A stretch of 64,000 nt of DNA from Trebonia sp963771985 (GCA_963771985.1 CAVYVO010000006.1:124001-188000), one strand, 5' to 3'. Shown: positions 27,070 to 36,278, counted from the stretch's first letter. Made by a program: numbers and translations. The notes: generated by a model not told the origin, from the sequence alone.

Positions 27070-29344
27070 CAGATCTCCGGCGATAGGACAGCCATAGGTC
27101 TGTGACATGCTGTTTTGTCCGGGCTTTCCTGTGCGTATTTTTTAAAGCTCTGATAGGATAGTGGCATGTCAGCGGCGGTTGCGGCGATCCTGGAGGGCAT
27201 GCCAGAGCCCCGCGACCTTCGCATGCACGAGCACGATGGCCGGTGCGTGATCACGGCCGGGCGGGTGGTGCTGTTCGAGTATGCCGCCGGCGATGTGGTG
27301 ATGCGGAACATCGCGCTGGCGGTGCTGCGGCAGCTGGGGTTCAAGGGCCGGGCAGTCGCCGCGGTGCTGGGGCTGACGGAGAACTACGTCGCGACGCTGC
27401 ACAACGCGGCCCTGCGGGACGGGTCGGCGGCGCTGGTCATGCAGGACCGGCGCGGCACGCCGGGGAAGGTGACCGGGGAGCAGTGGGCGCAGGCCCGGGC
27501 GTGGCGGGCGCAGGGCGCCAGTGACGCGGAGATCGGGCGGCGGCTGCAGGTGGCGCACACCACGATCGGCCGCGCCCCGGGACCGCGCGAGCAGGCGCCG
27601 GCCCGGGAACGCGAGCCCGGCTGGGCGCCGGCGGAACCCCTGTTCGCCGGCCCCGGGCCGGAGCCTGAGCCCGAGCCGGAACCCGGGCCTGGTGCTGGTG
27701 CTGGCCTGCCTCCTGCCGGGGGGCTGCGGGCGTGGCCGCTGCCCGCGGGGGGCGTGTTCAGGTCGCGGTATGCGGGGGCGATGCTGCTGCATGCCTTCGG
27801 CGGGCGGGCCGGCGCCGGGGAGATCCTGGCGGCTGCGGCGGGCGGGGAGGACGGGCGGCCCGGGGATGCGGCGCTGCTGTCGGCGGTCAGCATGTGCTTC
27901 GCGCTGGGGGCGGCGACGACTGAGCAGTTCAAGCACCTGGCCGCGGCGGAGGCAGGGCCGCTGGCCGGGCTCGCGGTGCTGCCGGGGCTGCGGGCGCTGC
28001 GGCCTCAGCTGGCCGCGATCGCCGACCGCACCGACCCGCTGCGGCTGCAGTCGATGTTCGCGTCCGCGATGCCGGCGGCGGACCCGGTGACCTCCGGGGT
28101 GTACTACGTCGATGACCATTTCGTCCCCTATGCCGGCGCCAAGCCGGTCGGCAAGGGCTGGAACAACAAGCGGGGGCGGGCAGAGAAGGGCCGCGCGGAC
28201 ACGCACGTCACCGCGCACGACGGGCGGGCGGTGTGCTTCGTGACCGGCGAGCCGTCCGGGCTGACGGTCACCTTGCCGAAGGCGCTGGCGGAACTGAAGA
28301 AGGCCGCCGGGCCGGGCGCGAAGATCATGCTCGGATTCGACCGCGGCGGCGCGTATGCGCAGGTGTTCCGGCACTGCCGCGAGCAGGACGTGCACTGGGT
28401 CACCTACCGGCGCGCCCCGCTGGCGGTCCCGGCGATGCTGCCGGTGATCACCACGGTCAGCTACGCCGGCCGCGCCCGGCAGATCGCCTGGGCGGAGGAG
28501 ACCGTCCAGATCAAGGACTACGGCGAGGCCCGGCAGATCACCCTCTTCGAGCACGGCAAGGTGGCGCTGCAGATCCTCACCTCTGACTTCGATGCGTGCC
28601 CGGCGGAGATCCTGGCCTGGCTGAAGTCGAGGTGGCGGGAGGAGAACTTCCTCAAGTACGCCAGCGAGAACTACGGGATCGGCAAGATCTGCGACTACCT
28701 CGCCGGCATCGAGGCGAATACCAAGATCACCGGCAACCCGGCCCGCAAGCAGGCGAACGCGGCCGTCCGCGAGGCGGAGAAGGCACTGGCCGCCGCGGAG
28801 CGCGGCCTGGCCGTACTGCTGGCCGACCCGGCCATCGCCCCCGCCGCCAAGAACACCAGGCTGATCCCCGCCGCGCAGAAGAAAATCAGCGCGGCGCGCA
28901 AGAAACTGGCTGCCGCCGCCGCGGCCCGCGACAAGGTCCCCGCGAAACTCCCGGCCAACGCCATCGACCCCGAGGCGAAGACCGCGCTGCTGCGCGCCGG
29001 GCGGCGCGGCCTGCAGATGGTCCTGCGGCTGCTCGCCCACAACGCCGAGCACTGGCTATCAGCCCACCTCAACGCCTACCTGCGCGACGACGACGAATAC
29101 CGCGCCATCACCCGCGAAACCATCATCCGCGGCCTGGCCGGCACCATCACCTGGACCCCCGACGCCATCACCGTCCGGCTCGAACAACCCGGCGCCCCCC
29201 GCATCGCCCGCGCCCTGACCCTGCTCATCGACGAGATCAACGCCACCCCGCCCGCCATGCCAGGCGACACCCGCCCCATCACCTACCAGCTCACCCCGCG
29301 ACCCGGCATTTAACCCCAGACGCACAGCCATCGCCGGAGATCTG
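27070..29344 (+). mobile_element. Insertion sequence, 2,275 bp, 15-bp perfect TIRs, 5-bp target duplication
   Basis: The left end CAGATCTCCGGCGAT (27,070-27,084) is the exact reverse complement of the right end (29,330-29,344). AGTCC flanks both ends (27,065-27,069 and 29,345-29,349). The boundaries are confirmed by in-frame restoration of the beta-glucuronidase gene. It carries one transposase gene that fills most of the element. Confidence 0.93.
27166..29313 (+). CDS. Transposase (DDE-type, about 715 aa) of the uidA-interrupting IS
   Basis: The 715-residue protein starts at ATG 27166, 81 bp inside the left terminal repeat, and stops 16 bp before the right one. Residues 45-140 hold helix-turn-helix repeats (AVAAVLGLTENYVATLHN; DAEIGRRLQVAHTTIGR), followed by a Glu-Pro repeat linker. 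A likely DDE set is YYVDDH (D316/317), GFDRGGA (D392) and WREENF (E493/494). Residues 520-600 form a Lys/Ala/Glu-rich coiled coil. The length is unusually large. I do not assign an IS family name with confidence. Confidence 0.88.
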   Translation: MSAAVAAILEGMPEPRDLRMHEHDGRCVITAGRVVLFEYAAGDVVMRNIALAVLRQLGFKGRAVAAVLGLTENYVATLHNAALRDGSAALVMQDRRGTPGKVTGEQWAQARAWRAQGASDAEIGRRLQVAHTTIGRAPGPREQAPAREREPGWAPAEPLFAGPGPEPEPEPEPGPGAGAGLPPAGGLRAWPLPAGGVFRSRYAGAMLLHAFGGRAGAGEILAAAAGGEDGRPGDAALLSAVSMCFALGAATTEQFKHLAAAEAGPLAGLAVLPGLRALRPQLAAIADRTDPLRLQSMFASAMPAADPVTSGVYYVDDHFVPYAGAKPVGKGWNNKRGRAEKGRADTHVTAHDGRAVCFVTGEPSGLTVTLPKALAELKKAAGPGAKIMLGFDRGGAYAQVFRHCREQDVHWVTYRRAPLAVPAMLPVITTVSYAGRARQIAWAEETVQIKDYGEARQITLFEHGKVALQILTSDFDACPAEILAWLKSRWREENFLKYASENYGIGKICDYLAGIEANTKITGNPARKQANAAVREAEKALAAAERGLAVLLADPAIAPAAKNTRLIPAAQKKISAARKKLAAAAAARDKVPAKLPANAIDPEAKTALLRAGRRGLQMVLRLLAHNAEHWLSAHLNAYLRDDDEYRAITRETIIRGLAGTITWTPDAITVRLEQPGAPRIARALTLLIDEINATPPAMPGDTRPITYQLTPRPGI

Positions 29345-30915
29345 AGTCCCGCTCGGCGGCGACACGGAGGAAGCGTTCGATGAGTTCGGCCTGATATTCC
29401 TCCGTCCACATCGCGGGCGGATCGGCGTGCGTGCCCGGAATGGCGTCCGCGCCGAACTCGGTCAGCACGACAGGCTTCCGGTAGCGCTCGTGCACGCGGT
29501 CGAGCGTGTCCCCGAGCACGGCCTCGGCGACGTCGAGCCGCCCTGGGTGCCGGTACCACCCGGGATAGCTGTTGAGGAAGATGATGTCGGCGGTCTCGAT
29601 TCCGGGGGCATCGGGCAGGTCCGTCACGTAACTGGCGGGACGCGACCCGTCGAGTGCGCGCGCCGCGTCGCACAGTTCGCGCATCGCCCTCGCCGCCAGG
29701 GGATGGTTCATCCGGGGCTCGTTCGCGACTGACCAGGCGATGACACAGGCCCGGTTGCGGTCGCGGGCGATCACCTCAGCCAGGAAGCGGAGCGTGAGTT
29801 CCTGTCGCCGTTCGGTGTCCCCGTCGCCCCCGTTGCCTCCGTCGCCTCCGTCGCCTCCGTCGCCGAAGTAGAGGCCGACCGCGGGTGTCTCCGCGATGAC
29901 CATGAGCCCGAGCCGGTCGGCCACATCGAGCGTTTCCTCGTCGCACGGGTAATGCGCGGTGCGGAACGAGTTCGCGCCGACATCGCGCATGAGATGCAGG
30001 TCGCGCGCTGCGAGGGCCGGGTGCGTGCCGCGCCCGAGGACCGGGAAGTCCTCGTGGCGCCCGAAGCCGCGCAGGCGGATCGGCGCGCCGTTGAGCAGGA
30101 GCCCGTCGCCGTCGACTTCGACCGTCCGGATTCCGGAGCGCAGCGTGTACTTGTCGATGAGCGCTCCGCCGCGGCGCAGCTCCACGTCCAGCACGTGCAG
30201 CCGAGGGCTCACCGGAGACCACAGGCCGGCGCTGCCGACGCGGTGCGGCGACGTGATCGGCTCGCCGTCCAGGGTCAGCGCGATGTCGCCCTCGCCGGTC
30301 TCTGTGTGGACGGAGAGGATCGCCGCGTCGCCATCACGCACCGTGTCCAGGCGCACGTCCCTGATGCCGTTCCGGGGCGTGATGACCAGCTCCGTTCGCC
30401 GGTGGATACCGGCGAACGGGAAGAAGTCGAACGGCACGTCGGGGTGGAAAGCGCGGCCGTGGGTCTGCTCCGGGGGGACCAGGCCGGGCGGTACCCGGTC
30501 CCGGCCTAGGCGTCCGTCGACGCGGACGACGAGCACGTTCTCGCGGTTCTCGCCTTCGCCTTCGGCGAGCGCGTCGGCGCACGGCACCGCGAACGGGAGG
30601 TGGCCGCCCTCGTGGCTGCCGAGCCACGTGCCGTTAAACCACACCTCGGCCGCGTAGCAGACAGACCCGAACCGGATGGCGGCCTCCCGGCCGGCCAGCG
30701 GCGGGGCCTCGAAACGCCGCTCATACCAGGCCGGGCCGAGTTCGTCCCGGGCACCGGGCACCTGATCGTTCCACGAGCCGGGCACCCCGACCGGGATCCC
30801 GTGCCGGATGCCGTCGTGCCAGTCCCGGTCGTCAAACCGGAGCGTCCATATGCCGGAGAGGTCGACAGCCGTCCGGCATGCGTTCGTCTGGGGGCGCAGG
30901 CTCATGCCTGCGAGG

Positions 30916-31758
30916 TTAGGCGGCCGGGAGGGCGGCTAGGAGGGCTCGCGTCCAGTCACGGTAGCCGTCCTGGCTCGGGTGGAAGCTGTCGCAGGAGAAC
31001 TTCCCGACCCATGGCGCGGTGAAGTGCTGGGAGACGGCGGCGACCGGCAGGTCACGCTCGCGGGCCACCTCATGGATGACCCGGTTGATCCGGTTGATGT
31101 ACGGCACGCTCATGCGGCCCACGATCCACCAGAACCCCGCAGGCAGCGGCAGGTCGAGCAGGACGGTGCCGTCCGGGACCTTGGCCAGCAGGGCGCGCAT
31201 GTCGCCGAACAGCTTCGCGGGCGAGCTGTAAAGGATGTCGTTGGCGCCGACTCCGCAGGTCACGAGGTCGGGGGCGGCGGGAAGCTGGGAGATTTGCCCG
31301 GTCATGACATCGCGGATGAGCGAGCCGGAGACTGAGAGGTTGAGCACCCGCCACGGCTGGCCGGTAGTGCGCCGCAGCTGCTGCAGCGCCTGGCCGACGT
31401 AGCCGCCGTGCGGCCCCGGAGCACCGAGGCCCTGGGCGGTGGAGTCGCCGAGCGCTACCCACAACGGACCGGGCCTTTCTTCGATCTCGCGGAGGACTTG
31501 TTCGTTGTGCGAGTGCCAGTAGGCGGCGAAGTTCACGCAGTCCTGGCGCATCGCGGCCACGCCGTCGGTCCAGTGGCCGAACTTCCCGTTGCGGATGCCG
31601 CAGGCTTCGGCGTACGGGCTCCGGGTGACGACCGACGCCGCGTTCGCGAGGATCTCTACGGGAGACTTCCGGTTCGAACCAGTACCGCCGATGACATTTG
31701 CCCAGGCAGGGCGGGACACCGCAGAGGTGCGCAGCATGCTCGGCTCCCCGTAGGACAT
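30916..31758 (-). CDS. SGNH/GDSL-type esterase or lipase
   Basis: The 280-residue protein has the block I GDST near WVALGDSTAQGLG (nucleophile Ser), block III VGANDI and the C-terminal catalytic DSFHPSQDGY. This is a compact SGNH hydrolase acting on an ester; the substrate is unknown. About 110 residues precede block I, longer than usual, so translation could begin further in (for example at the MLRTS Met). It lies 10 bp upstream of the beta-glucuronidase gene in the same direction, suggesting joint use in glycoside or ester breakdown. Confidence 0.82.
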   Translation of the reverse strand: MSYGEPSMLRTSAVSRPAWANVIGGTGSNRKSPVEILANAASVVTRSPYAEACGIRNGKFGHWTDGVAAMRQDCVNFAAYWHSHNEQVLREIEERPGPLWVALGDSTAQGLGAPGPHGGYVGQALQQLRRTTGQPWRVLNLSVSGSLIRDVMTGQISQLPAAPDLVTCGVGANDILYSSPAKLFGDMRALLAKVPDGTVLLDLPLPAGFWWIVGRMSVPYINRINRVIHEVARERDLPVAAVSQHFTAPWVGKFSCDSFHPSQDGYRDWTRALLAALPAA

Positions 31759-31882
31759 TGACGCCAGATGAACGACGGTAAACGAGGATATCGACAGATG
31801 TCAACGTAAGGGTGACAGGGGTCGCGTTCCCGGGTCATGATGGCAGAGCCGCCTGGCGCGCGAACGACGCTTAGGCTGGCGT

Positions 31883-33055
31883 TCAGCTAGTTGGCAGCCG
31901 CCGCACAAGCTTGACAATCTCGGCGAGCCGACCTCTTGGCAGGGCCGGCGAGCGGTGGCCGTCCCGGCCGGTCATGTCCTCGTTGGCGACCAGGGAGTTG
32001 AGGACGGCTTCTTCGGTGGCTTGGACGACGGCCTCGTAGAAGGGGTCGAGGTAGCCCCATGGGATGAAGGTGAGCTGGTCGTAGTTTTGTGTGCTTTTCG
32101 GGGTGCGCGGGTCGCCGGGCGTGAAGGCCCGCGGGTTGGCCGTGGAGAAGGCGAGGAACAGGTCGCCGGAGAAATGGGAGCCGCTGGCGCCGGTCCTGGC
32201 TAGGCCTGCGGTAACCCGGCGGGCGAATGCCTTGCACTGGCTCGGGAACAGCGGCGCGTCGGTCGCGACCACAGCGATGACCGACCCTGCGCCTGACGGC
32301 GTTGCGCGGCTGTCGCGCATGGGATTGTCGTCGGCGAACTCCTCGCCGAGGTAGATGCCGTCGATCGTGAGCTCGTCTCTTCTGCCGAAGTTGGCTTGGA
32401 CGAAGACGCCTACCGTATAGGTGGTTTTTGCGTAGTCGACCAGCCTCGACGCGGTTCCAGAGCCGGCCTTGTACTGGTAGCAGTTCATGCCGGTGCCGCC
32501 GCCGACCGAGCCCTCGTCGGGCTGGTCGTGTGCGGCGGCTTCGAGCGCGGCGATCACGGTCTCCTCGGTGACGTGGTGGCCGTTGATGTCGTTGAGGTAG
32601 CCGTCCCAGGTCTCGGCGGCGACCGGGAGCAGCCACACGTCCGTGAGGTCCGCGTGATACCAGTTCATCCAGGCGATGATGCCGGCGTGCGCGATGCCGA
32701 CGGCGTGCGTGTTGGTGATCGCGATCGGGCCCTGGCAGGTCCCGGACTCTTCGATCCAGGAGACGCCGGTCATTTCGCCGTTGCCGTTCTGCGAGTGGAA
32801 GCCGGCAGCCACCGGGTCGCCGGGGTCGGCCTTGCCGCGGGGGTGGATCGCCGTTACGCCGGTCCTGACGTCGCCTCCTTGTATCAGGGTCTGGTAGCCG
32901 ACTTCGATGCCCGGGACGTCGGTGATCGCGTTGTGCGCGCCGGGGGTGCCGCGGAAGCGGAGGCCCAGGGAGCGGGCGCGCGGCTTGCCGACGGGGGTGA
33001 CGAGGTGGGGATTGTTCGGCGCGTGCGGCTTTTCTCCGGGGGCCTGGGTGGTCAC
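31883..33055 (-). CDS. P1 family (DmpA-type) aminopeptidase
   Basis: The 390-residue protein is of the self-processing P1/DmpA family: N-terminal NAITDVPGIEVGYQTL and GVTAIHPRG, the ITNTHAVGIAHAGI region, DEGSVGGGTGM, and the cleavage site GAGSVIAVVATDAPL. There the Ser becomes the new N-terminal nucleophile after autoproteolysis. It hydrolyses N-terminal residues from small peptides or amides. The C-terminal 40 residues extend beyond the core. It is the last chromosomal gene before the tRNA used by the integrative element. Confidence 0.9.
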   Translation of the reverse strand: MTTQAPGEKPHAPNNPHLVTPVGKPRARSLGLRFRGTPGAHNAITDVPGIEVGYQTLIQGGDVRTGVTAIHPRGKADPGDPVAAGFHSQNGNGEMTGVSWIEESGTCQGPIAITNTHAVGIAHAGIIAWMNWYHADLTDVWLLPVAAETWDGYLNDINGHHVTEETVIAALEAAAHDQPDEGSVGGGTGMNCYQYKAGSGTASRLVDYAKTTYTVGVFVQANFGRRDELTIDGIYLGEEFADDNPMRDSRATPSGAGSVIAVVATDAPLFPSQCKAFARRVTAGLARTGASGSHFSGDLFLAFSTANPRAFTPGDPRTPKSTQNYDQLTFIPWGYLDPFYEAVVQATEEAVLNSLVANEDMTGRDGHRSPALPRGRLAEIVKLVRRLPTS

Positions 33056-33221
33056 GGGATCAGGGTAGCTGGGTTACCTGGAGTGCTGGGTTACCTGGAG
33101 TGCTGGGCTGGCGGCGTCTGGGGCGTCGGCTCGGTCGCGTGTTGGTCGTGTACTGGTCGAGTACGACACACGCGCCAAGAACCGGTATGCTGTCTGCGTT
33201 CCACCTACTAGGTGGGGCTGC

Positions 33222-33294
33222 GGGGCTATGGCGCAGCTGGTAGCGCGTCTGCATGGCATGCAGAAGGTCAGGGGTTCGAATCCCCTTAGCTCCA
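33222..33294 (+). tRNA. tRNA-Ala (anticodon GGC)
   Basis: Cloverleaf parts are visible. The acceptor stem GGGGCTA pairs with TAGCTCC, with A as discriminator. The D-arm is GCGCAGCTGGTAGCGC. The anticodon arm TCTGC/GCAGA has loop ATGGCAT (anticodon GGC). The T-arm is AGGGGTTCGAATCCCCT. The 3' end abuts the integrative element and is probably its attachment site. Confidence 0.93.
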
Positions 33295-33300
33295 CCGGTT
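33255..33300 (+). other. Probable attL at the tRNA-Ala 3' end
   Basis: A tyrosine integrase gene begins its 3' end 48 bp downstream of the tRNA and points at it, the usual arrangement for tRNA-integrating elements. The exact core cannot be defined because the matching attR lies outside the window; no second copy of the T-arm sequence was seen within it. Confidence 0.5.
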
Positions 33301-33341
33301 TTCCGGACCTCTGTTCGATGGTCAAGACCCTAATCAAGACC

Positions 33342-34718
33342 CTAACTGGTCTCGGCTTCTTCGTTACCCAGGTCTGTGTCGTCTTCGTCGTCGTAGAAGA
33401 CGCCGTCCATCACGGTCGCTCCCCCGCGGATCGCAGGGACGATCACGTGGCGGTAGACGGTCTCGGTGACGTGGGTGGACTTATGACCCACGGTGTCGCT
33501 GATCTCCTGGATCGGGACGCCGTTGCTGCTCATGATCGACACGGCGGTGTGGCGACCCTCGTGGGCGTGCCAGCGGCCGATGCCCGCTTTCCTGGTCATC
33601 TTGGAGAAGCGCCAGTTGAGTTGGTCGGATGTGTACGGGGCGCCGTTCTCGTGGCAGAAGACGAGGTTGTTGTCGTGCCAGGCTTCGCCGGCTGCTCTGC
33701 GTTCCTTGACCTGCCTGGCTTGGTGCGCCGTCAGTGCGATGATCGCGCGCTTGGGGAGTTCGAGCGAGCGCTTTGACTTGGGGGTCTTGGTGTCGCCGCT
33801 CTTGCTAGCCGAGCGCCAAACGTGGATCACTCCCCTGCTGAGGTCTACGTGATCCCATGTGAGCATGCGGAGCTCGCCGGGGCGCAGGCCGAGGGTGATC
33901 GAGATGACGAACAGCGCTTGGAGCCTGCTGTTGGCTTCGTCGCTGTCGTCCAGGCCGAGTTGCGAGCGGCACGTACGGCACGTCGTGTCTTTGAGTTCGG
34001 CGGACACGTCGGTGACGGTTGCGTCTGGGTGCGGCTTGTTTCCGCACGCTAGTTCGGCGGTCTCCGTCGCCGCGTGGGTCGCGCCGTACCGGCCCTTGCT
34101 CGCCCTGACCACCTTGACAAAGCCTGACTTCTGGCCGCTCGCAGCCTTGAGGACCTTGCTCGCTTGCGCTTGCGTCATGGCGCGTGATGGGCGACCGGGC
34201 TGGCCGCTTGGCAAGTCGATCAGCTCGACGACGTTCCGCGCGATGAGGTTGTGGACCTGCGCTCGGCGGATTGATCGGCGAAGCGTGCTCTTGATCATCA
34301 CGAGCGTTCGCTTGCTGAGCTTCTGGCCGAGTTCCTTGAAGAAGTTGTCGGCTTCAGTAGCCGTAAGGTCCCTGAGCTTCCTCGCGCCTATCTTGGGATA
34401 GATCCAGTTCTCTGCCTGGCCAGTGAGCGTTTTCATTGTGTGCGGGTCTCGCTCAATCGAGTCGAGCCAGTCCTTGACGCACATCTCAACTGTGTAAGTG
34501 GCTACAGGGCGGACGCCGGCGTTGATCTCCTCGCGCAGCTTGTCGAGCTTTTCCTTGACCTCCGTCTTGGTCCTACCCCGGACGGTGGGTCGATTTCGGG
34601 TGCCGTCGCCGTTGTAACCAATCGAGATCCTGCCGGTATAGCACTTGTTGATCTTGTCCCACGTGATCGAGCCATCGCCGCGGTCACGTCGTCGTTTCTT
34701 CGGTTCCTGAGTGCCCAT
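33342..34718 (-). CDS. int: Tyrosine site-specific integrase with a Cys-rich insertion
   Basis: The 458-residue recombinase drives integration at the adjacent tRNA-Ala gene. It has an N-terminal AP2-like arm (GSITWDKINKCYTGRISIGY), a SAM-like core-binding domain (about 75-170), and a catalytic domain with R279 (LGLRPGEL), a Lys near 311, H386-R389 (HEGRH), H412 (VGHKS) and Y422. About 65 residues (197-262), containing LACGNKPH and CRTC, interrupt the catalytic domain before the first Arg and look like a small zinc-binding module. Most relatives lack this. ATG 34718 has GGGAGCAG upstream. A tandem operator lies between it and xis. Confidence 0.93.
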   Translation of the reverse strand: MGTQEPKKRRRDRGDGSITWDKINKCYTGRISIGYNGDGTRNRPTVRGRTKTEVKEKLDKLREEINAGVRPVATYTVEMCVKDWLDSIERDPHTMKTLTGQAENWIYPKIGARKLRDLTATEADNFFKELGQKLSKRTLVMIKSTLRRSIRRAQVHNLIARNVVELIDLPSGQPGRPSRAMTQAQASKVLKAASGQKSGFVKVVRASKGRYGATHAATETAELACGNKPHPDATVTDVSAELKDTTCRTCRSQLGLDDSDEANSRLQALFVISITLGLRPGELRMLTWDHVDLSRGVIHVWRSASKSGDTKTPKSKRSLELPKRAIIALTAHQARQVKERRAAGEAWHDNNLVFCHENGAPYTSDQLNWRFSKMTRKAGIGRWHAHEGRHTAVSIMSSNGVPIQEISDTVGHKSTHVTETVYRHVIVPAIRGGATVMDGVFYDDEDDTDLGNEEAETS

Positions 34719-34770
34719 AGGGCGTCTGCTCCCTTCAGTTGGGCGTGTTCCCCTCCACGACTCTAGCTCA

Positions 34771-34790
34771 AGACGTCCCTAGACGTCCCT
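34771..34790 (-). promoter_or_regulatory. Tandem operator, two copies of AGGGACGTCT, upstream of int
   Basis: Two exact head-to-tail 10-bp copies lie in the 73-bp int-xis gap. The same pair (one with a G-to-T change) occurs at 52,058-52,077 upstream of the second XRE-DUF5919 regulator, so this is a likely binding site for one of the element's regulators. Confidence 0.6.
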
Positions 34791-34791
34791 C

Positions 34792-34995
34792 TTAGGAAGC
34801 GTCGGCTACGTCTTCGCGGGACGCGATGAACTCGGCTAGATGCTGCTCGGTGATACGGCGCAGCTTGCCGATCTTGATGCTGCGGAGCTGGCCGGTCCTA
34901 AGCAGGTAGTAGACCTTGTCGCGGCCGACATGCAGCATCTCGGCTACTTGCTCCACCGTGTACGCCTGAATAGCTTCTTTCACCTCCCTGAGCAT
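34792..34995 (-). CDS. xis: Excisionase (Xis), MerR-like helix-turn-helix
   Basis: The 67-residue protein has the AICE excisionase pattern: YTVEQVAEMLHVGRDKVYYLLRTGQLRSIKIGKLRRI, then a helix HLAEFIASRE. It directs recombination toward excision together with Int. ATG 34995 is the first start, but an in-frame GGGAGGTGA lies inside the ORF (about 34,980-34,988). That could instead serve a non-canonical ATT start near 34,971, giving 59 residues. The gene lies 73 bp upstream of int in the same direction. Confidence 0.88.
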   Translation of the reverse strand: MLREVKEAIQAYTVEQVAEMLHVGRDKVYYLLRTGQLRSIKIGKLRRITEQHLAEFIASREDVADAS

Positions 34996-35094
34996 CTGGG
35001 TTCCGGTGCGTTCGGCTCGAGTGGCTCGCTTCAGCCAGGGGTTTCACACGTATGGCGTGACGTGCTCTCGCGTCCAAGAGTGTCCGTCTAGCGC

Positions 35095-35328
35095 TCATTT
35101 GAGGTTCGGCTTGTCTATTGGGCCGACGAGCGAGGTCGTACGTGGCGGCGAGTCCGGCTTGCGGACGTATACGCCAAGCAAGCGACGAACGAACACAGTC
35201 GTGAGATTCGGCGCTTGCTCGCTCAACTCCTCCGTCGGAGGCTCTAGGCGGATGCCGATGACTACGATGACAAGCAGCACCACGAGGACGGTCACGGACC
35301 CGAGAACAAGGATGAGGATGGTAGTCAT
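35095..35328 (-). CDS. Small single-pass membrane protein of the element
   Basis: The 77-residue protein starts at ATG 35328 with GGAG upstream. Residues 2-27 form one transmembrane helix (ILILVLGSVTVLVVLLVIVVIGIRL), followed by a cytoplasmic tail with a LSEQAPNLTTVFVRRLLGVYVR motif. Similar short membrane proteins occur in actinomycete integrative elements near xis; the role is unknown. It lies 99 bp upstream of xis. Confidence 0.72.
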   Translation of the reverse strand: MTTILILVLGSVTVLVVLLVIVVIGIRLEPPTEELSEQAPNLTTVFVRRLLGVYVRKPDSPPRTTSLVGPIDKPNLK

Positions 35329-35628
35329 TAGCTTCCAACTCCTTCGGCTATGACATGCCGTAGAGAAACATGCGCTGGGAAGGCCGGCGGTGAGTAGTGG
35401 AGTCGGGAGCTTGCGCGCTGATGGATCGCATGCGTGGGCGAAAGATTTGTCCCGCGCAGCCGAGCCATACGAACTGCGCGGCCGCGCTGGTCACCGGGCT
35501 GCGTGCTGACTGCCGGTGGCCGACAGCACCCGCAACAGTCTCTGAAATGTGCTACTACGGCGGGAGGCATGGGCGGCTCTCTCTACTGAGCGCTCTCTGC
35601 CAGGTAGGCGGAAAGTCAGTTATGCATG

Positions 35629-35703
35629 CAGAATGCGCCGCAGTGTCAGGACACGGCTACTACGCGAAGGGACCAGTGCCGGACGCCTCTGGACGTCTTT
35701 AGA
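35629..35703 (+). repeat. Copy of a regulatory block also found at 45,472-45,551
   Basis: The two blocks share GTCAGGA, CTACTACGCG-like and GGACCAGTGC segments in the same order, each ending near a GGACGTC site. The second precedes an XRE-DUF5919 regulator gene. The gap 35,329-35,866 here contains no gene I can support, so this may be a relic of a lost regulator copy. Confidence 0.5.
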
Positions 35704-35866
35704 AGTGGCAAGCCGTCCGAGGCGTCCTGAGGCGAGGTCGCGACGGCAACGGCGACAAGACCACCAGTAGTACATCGACATGGCGATGCGGGACCTCACG
35801 CGTCAGGCGACACGCCTCCCCAACGCAGCGTCTTTCAGCTTGCCGGGTGCGCGTGGGTGAATACCC

Positions 35867-36277
35867 TCATAATTCTTTGATGCGCCCCGAGCTAACGTCA
35901 GAACTTGACCCTTCAGCCAAATCAGGAGTGACTGGTTTCTTGCTGAAATGGAATCCACGCCTCCGCCTCGGTGTGCCATCGGCTTCCAGGGCTGGAATTA
36001 TTTCAGGCGAGGTTCGGTTGACTATGTCATTGACTAGTCTGTCTATCGTGGCCTGATAATCGGTTAGCAAAGATTTAAGCAGTTCATGTTTTACGCTTTC
36101 GTCCCAGCCATCATGTTGCGCAAGCAAGACAGCCTTATATTGCTGTACGGATACTTTGAATTTATCAATGTCACTCATACTGAGCGCACCCTGCTGGTAT
36201 AGTCCGTAGAGCTTTTCAATGGCCTGCCCGTCAATTTGCGTTTCTATGAGCCGTGCAAGCTCCTCGACTTCGTCCAT
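35867..36277 (-). CDS. Hypothetical protein, 136 aa (last gene of AT-rich operon)
   Basis: The protein is mainly alpha-helical and acidic at its N-terminus (MDEVEELARLIETQIDGQ), with a basic PRRRRGFHFSKK segment near residue 105. I do not recognise a family. ATG 36277 is supported by CGGAGG, which overlaps the stop of the preceding 67-residue gene, so the two are translated together. Base composition is markedly lower in GC than the element backbone, pointing to separate acquisition. Confidence 0.65.
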   Translation of the reverse strand: MDEVEELARLIETQIDGQAIEKLYGLYQQGALSMSDIDKFKVSVQQYKAVLLAQHDGWDESVKHELLKSLLTDYQATIDRLVNDIVNRTSPEIIPALEADGTPRRRRGFHFSKKPVTPDLAEGSSSDVSSGRIKEL

Positions 36278-36278
36278 G

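Larger units (their letters stand above)
26889..30905 (-). pseudogene. uidA: Beta-glucuronidase (GH2) gene split by an insertion sequence
   Basis: The 5' part (30,905-29,345) encodes the sugar-binding, Ig-like and most of the TIM-barrel domains, with acid/base Glu in WSVANEP (about residue 396) and nucleophile Glu in LTEFG (about 483). The 3' part (27,064-26,889) encodes the family C-terminus, including FVAGTHVWAFADFATAQ and KGVFTRDRRPKLAARRL. Removing the insert 27,070-29,344 and one AGTCC copy gives 1,737 nt, an uninterrupted 578-residue frame joined as AERDFVAGTHVW. Typical UidA is about 600 residues. The enzyme is therefore broken at about residue 520 and probably inactive. The SGNH hydrolase gene is 10 bp upstream. 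Confidence 0.92.

Noticed and set aside
27061..27090. AGATCT as a 6-bp target duplication of the uidA IS
   Set aside because: Using it leaves the two gene parts out of frame; taking AGATCT into the terminal repeat and AGTCC as duplication restores the frame.
27169..29052. 627-residue - strand frame within the IS
   Set aside because: Shadow of the transposase gene, which has HTH and DDE motifs and correct position between the terminal repeats.
35397..35702. 101-residue + strand frame
   Set aside because: Overlaps the duplicated regulatory block and lacks a start signal; the similarity to the 45.5-kb copy is at DNA level and non-coding.
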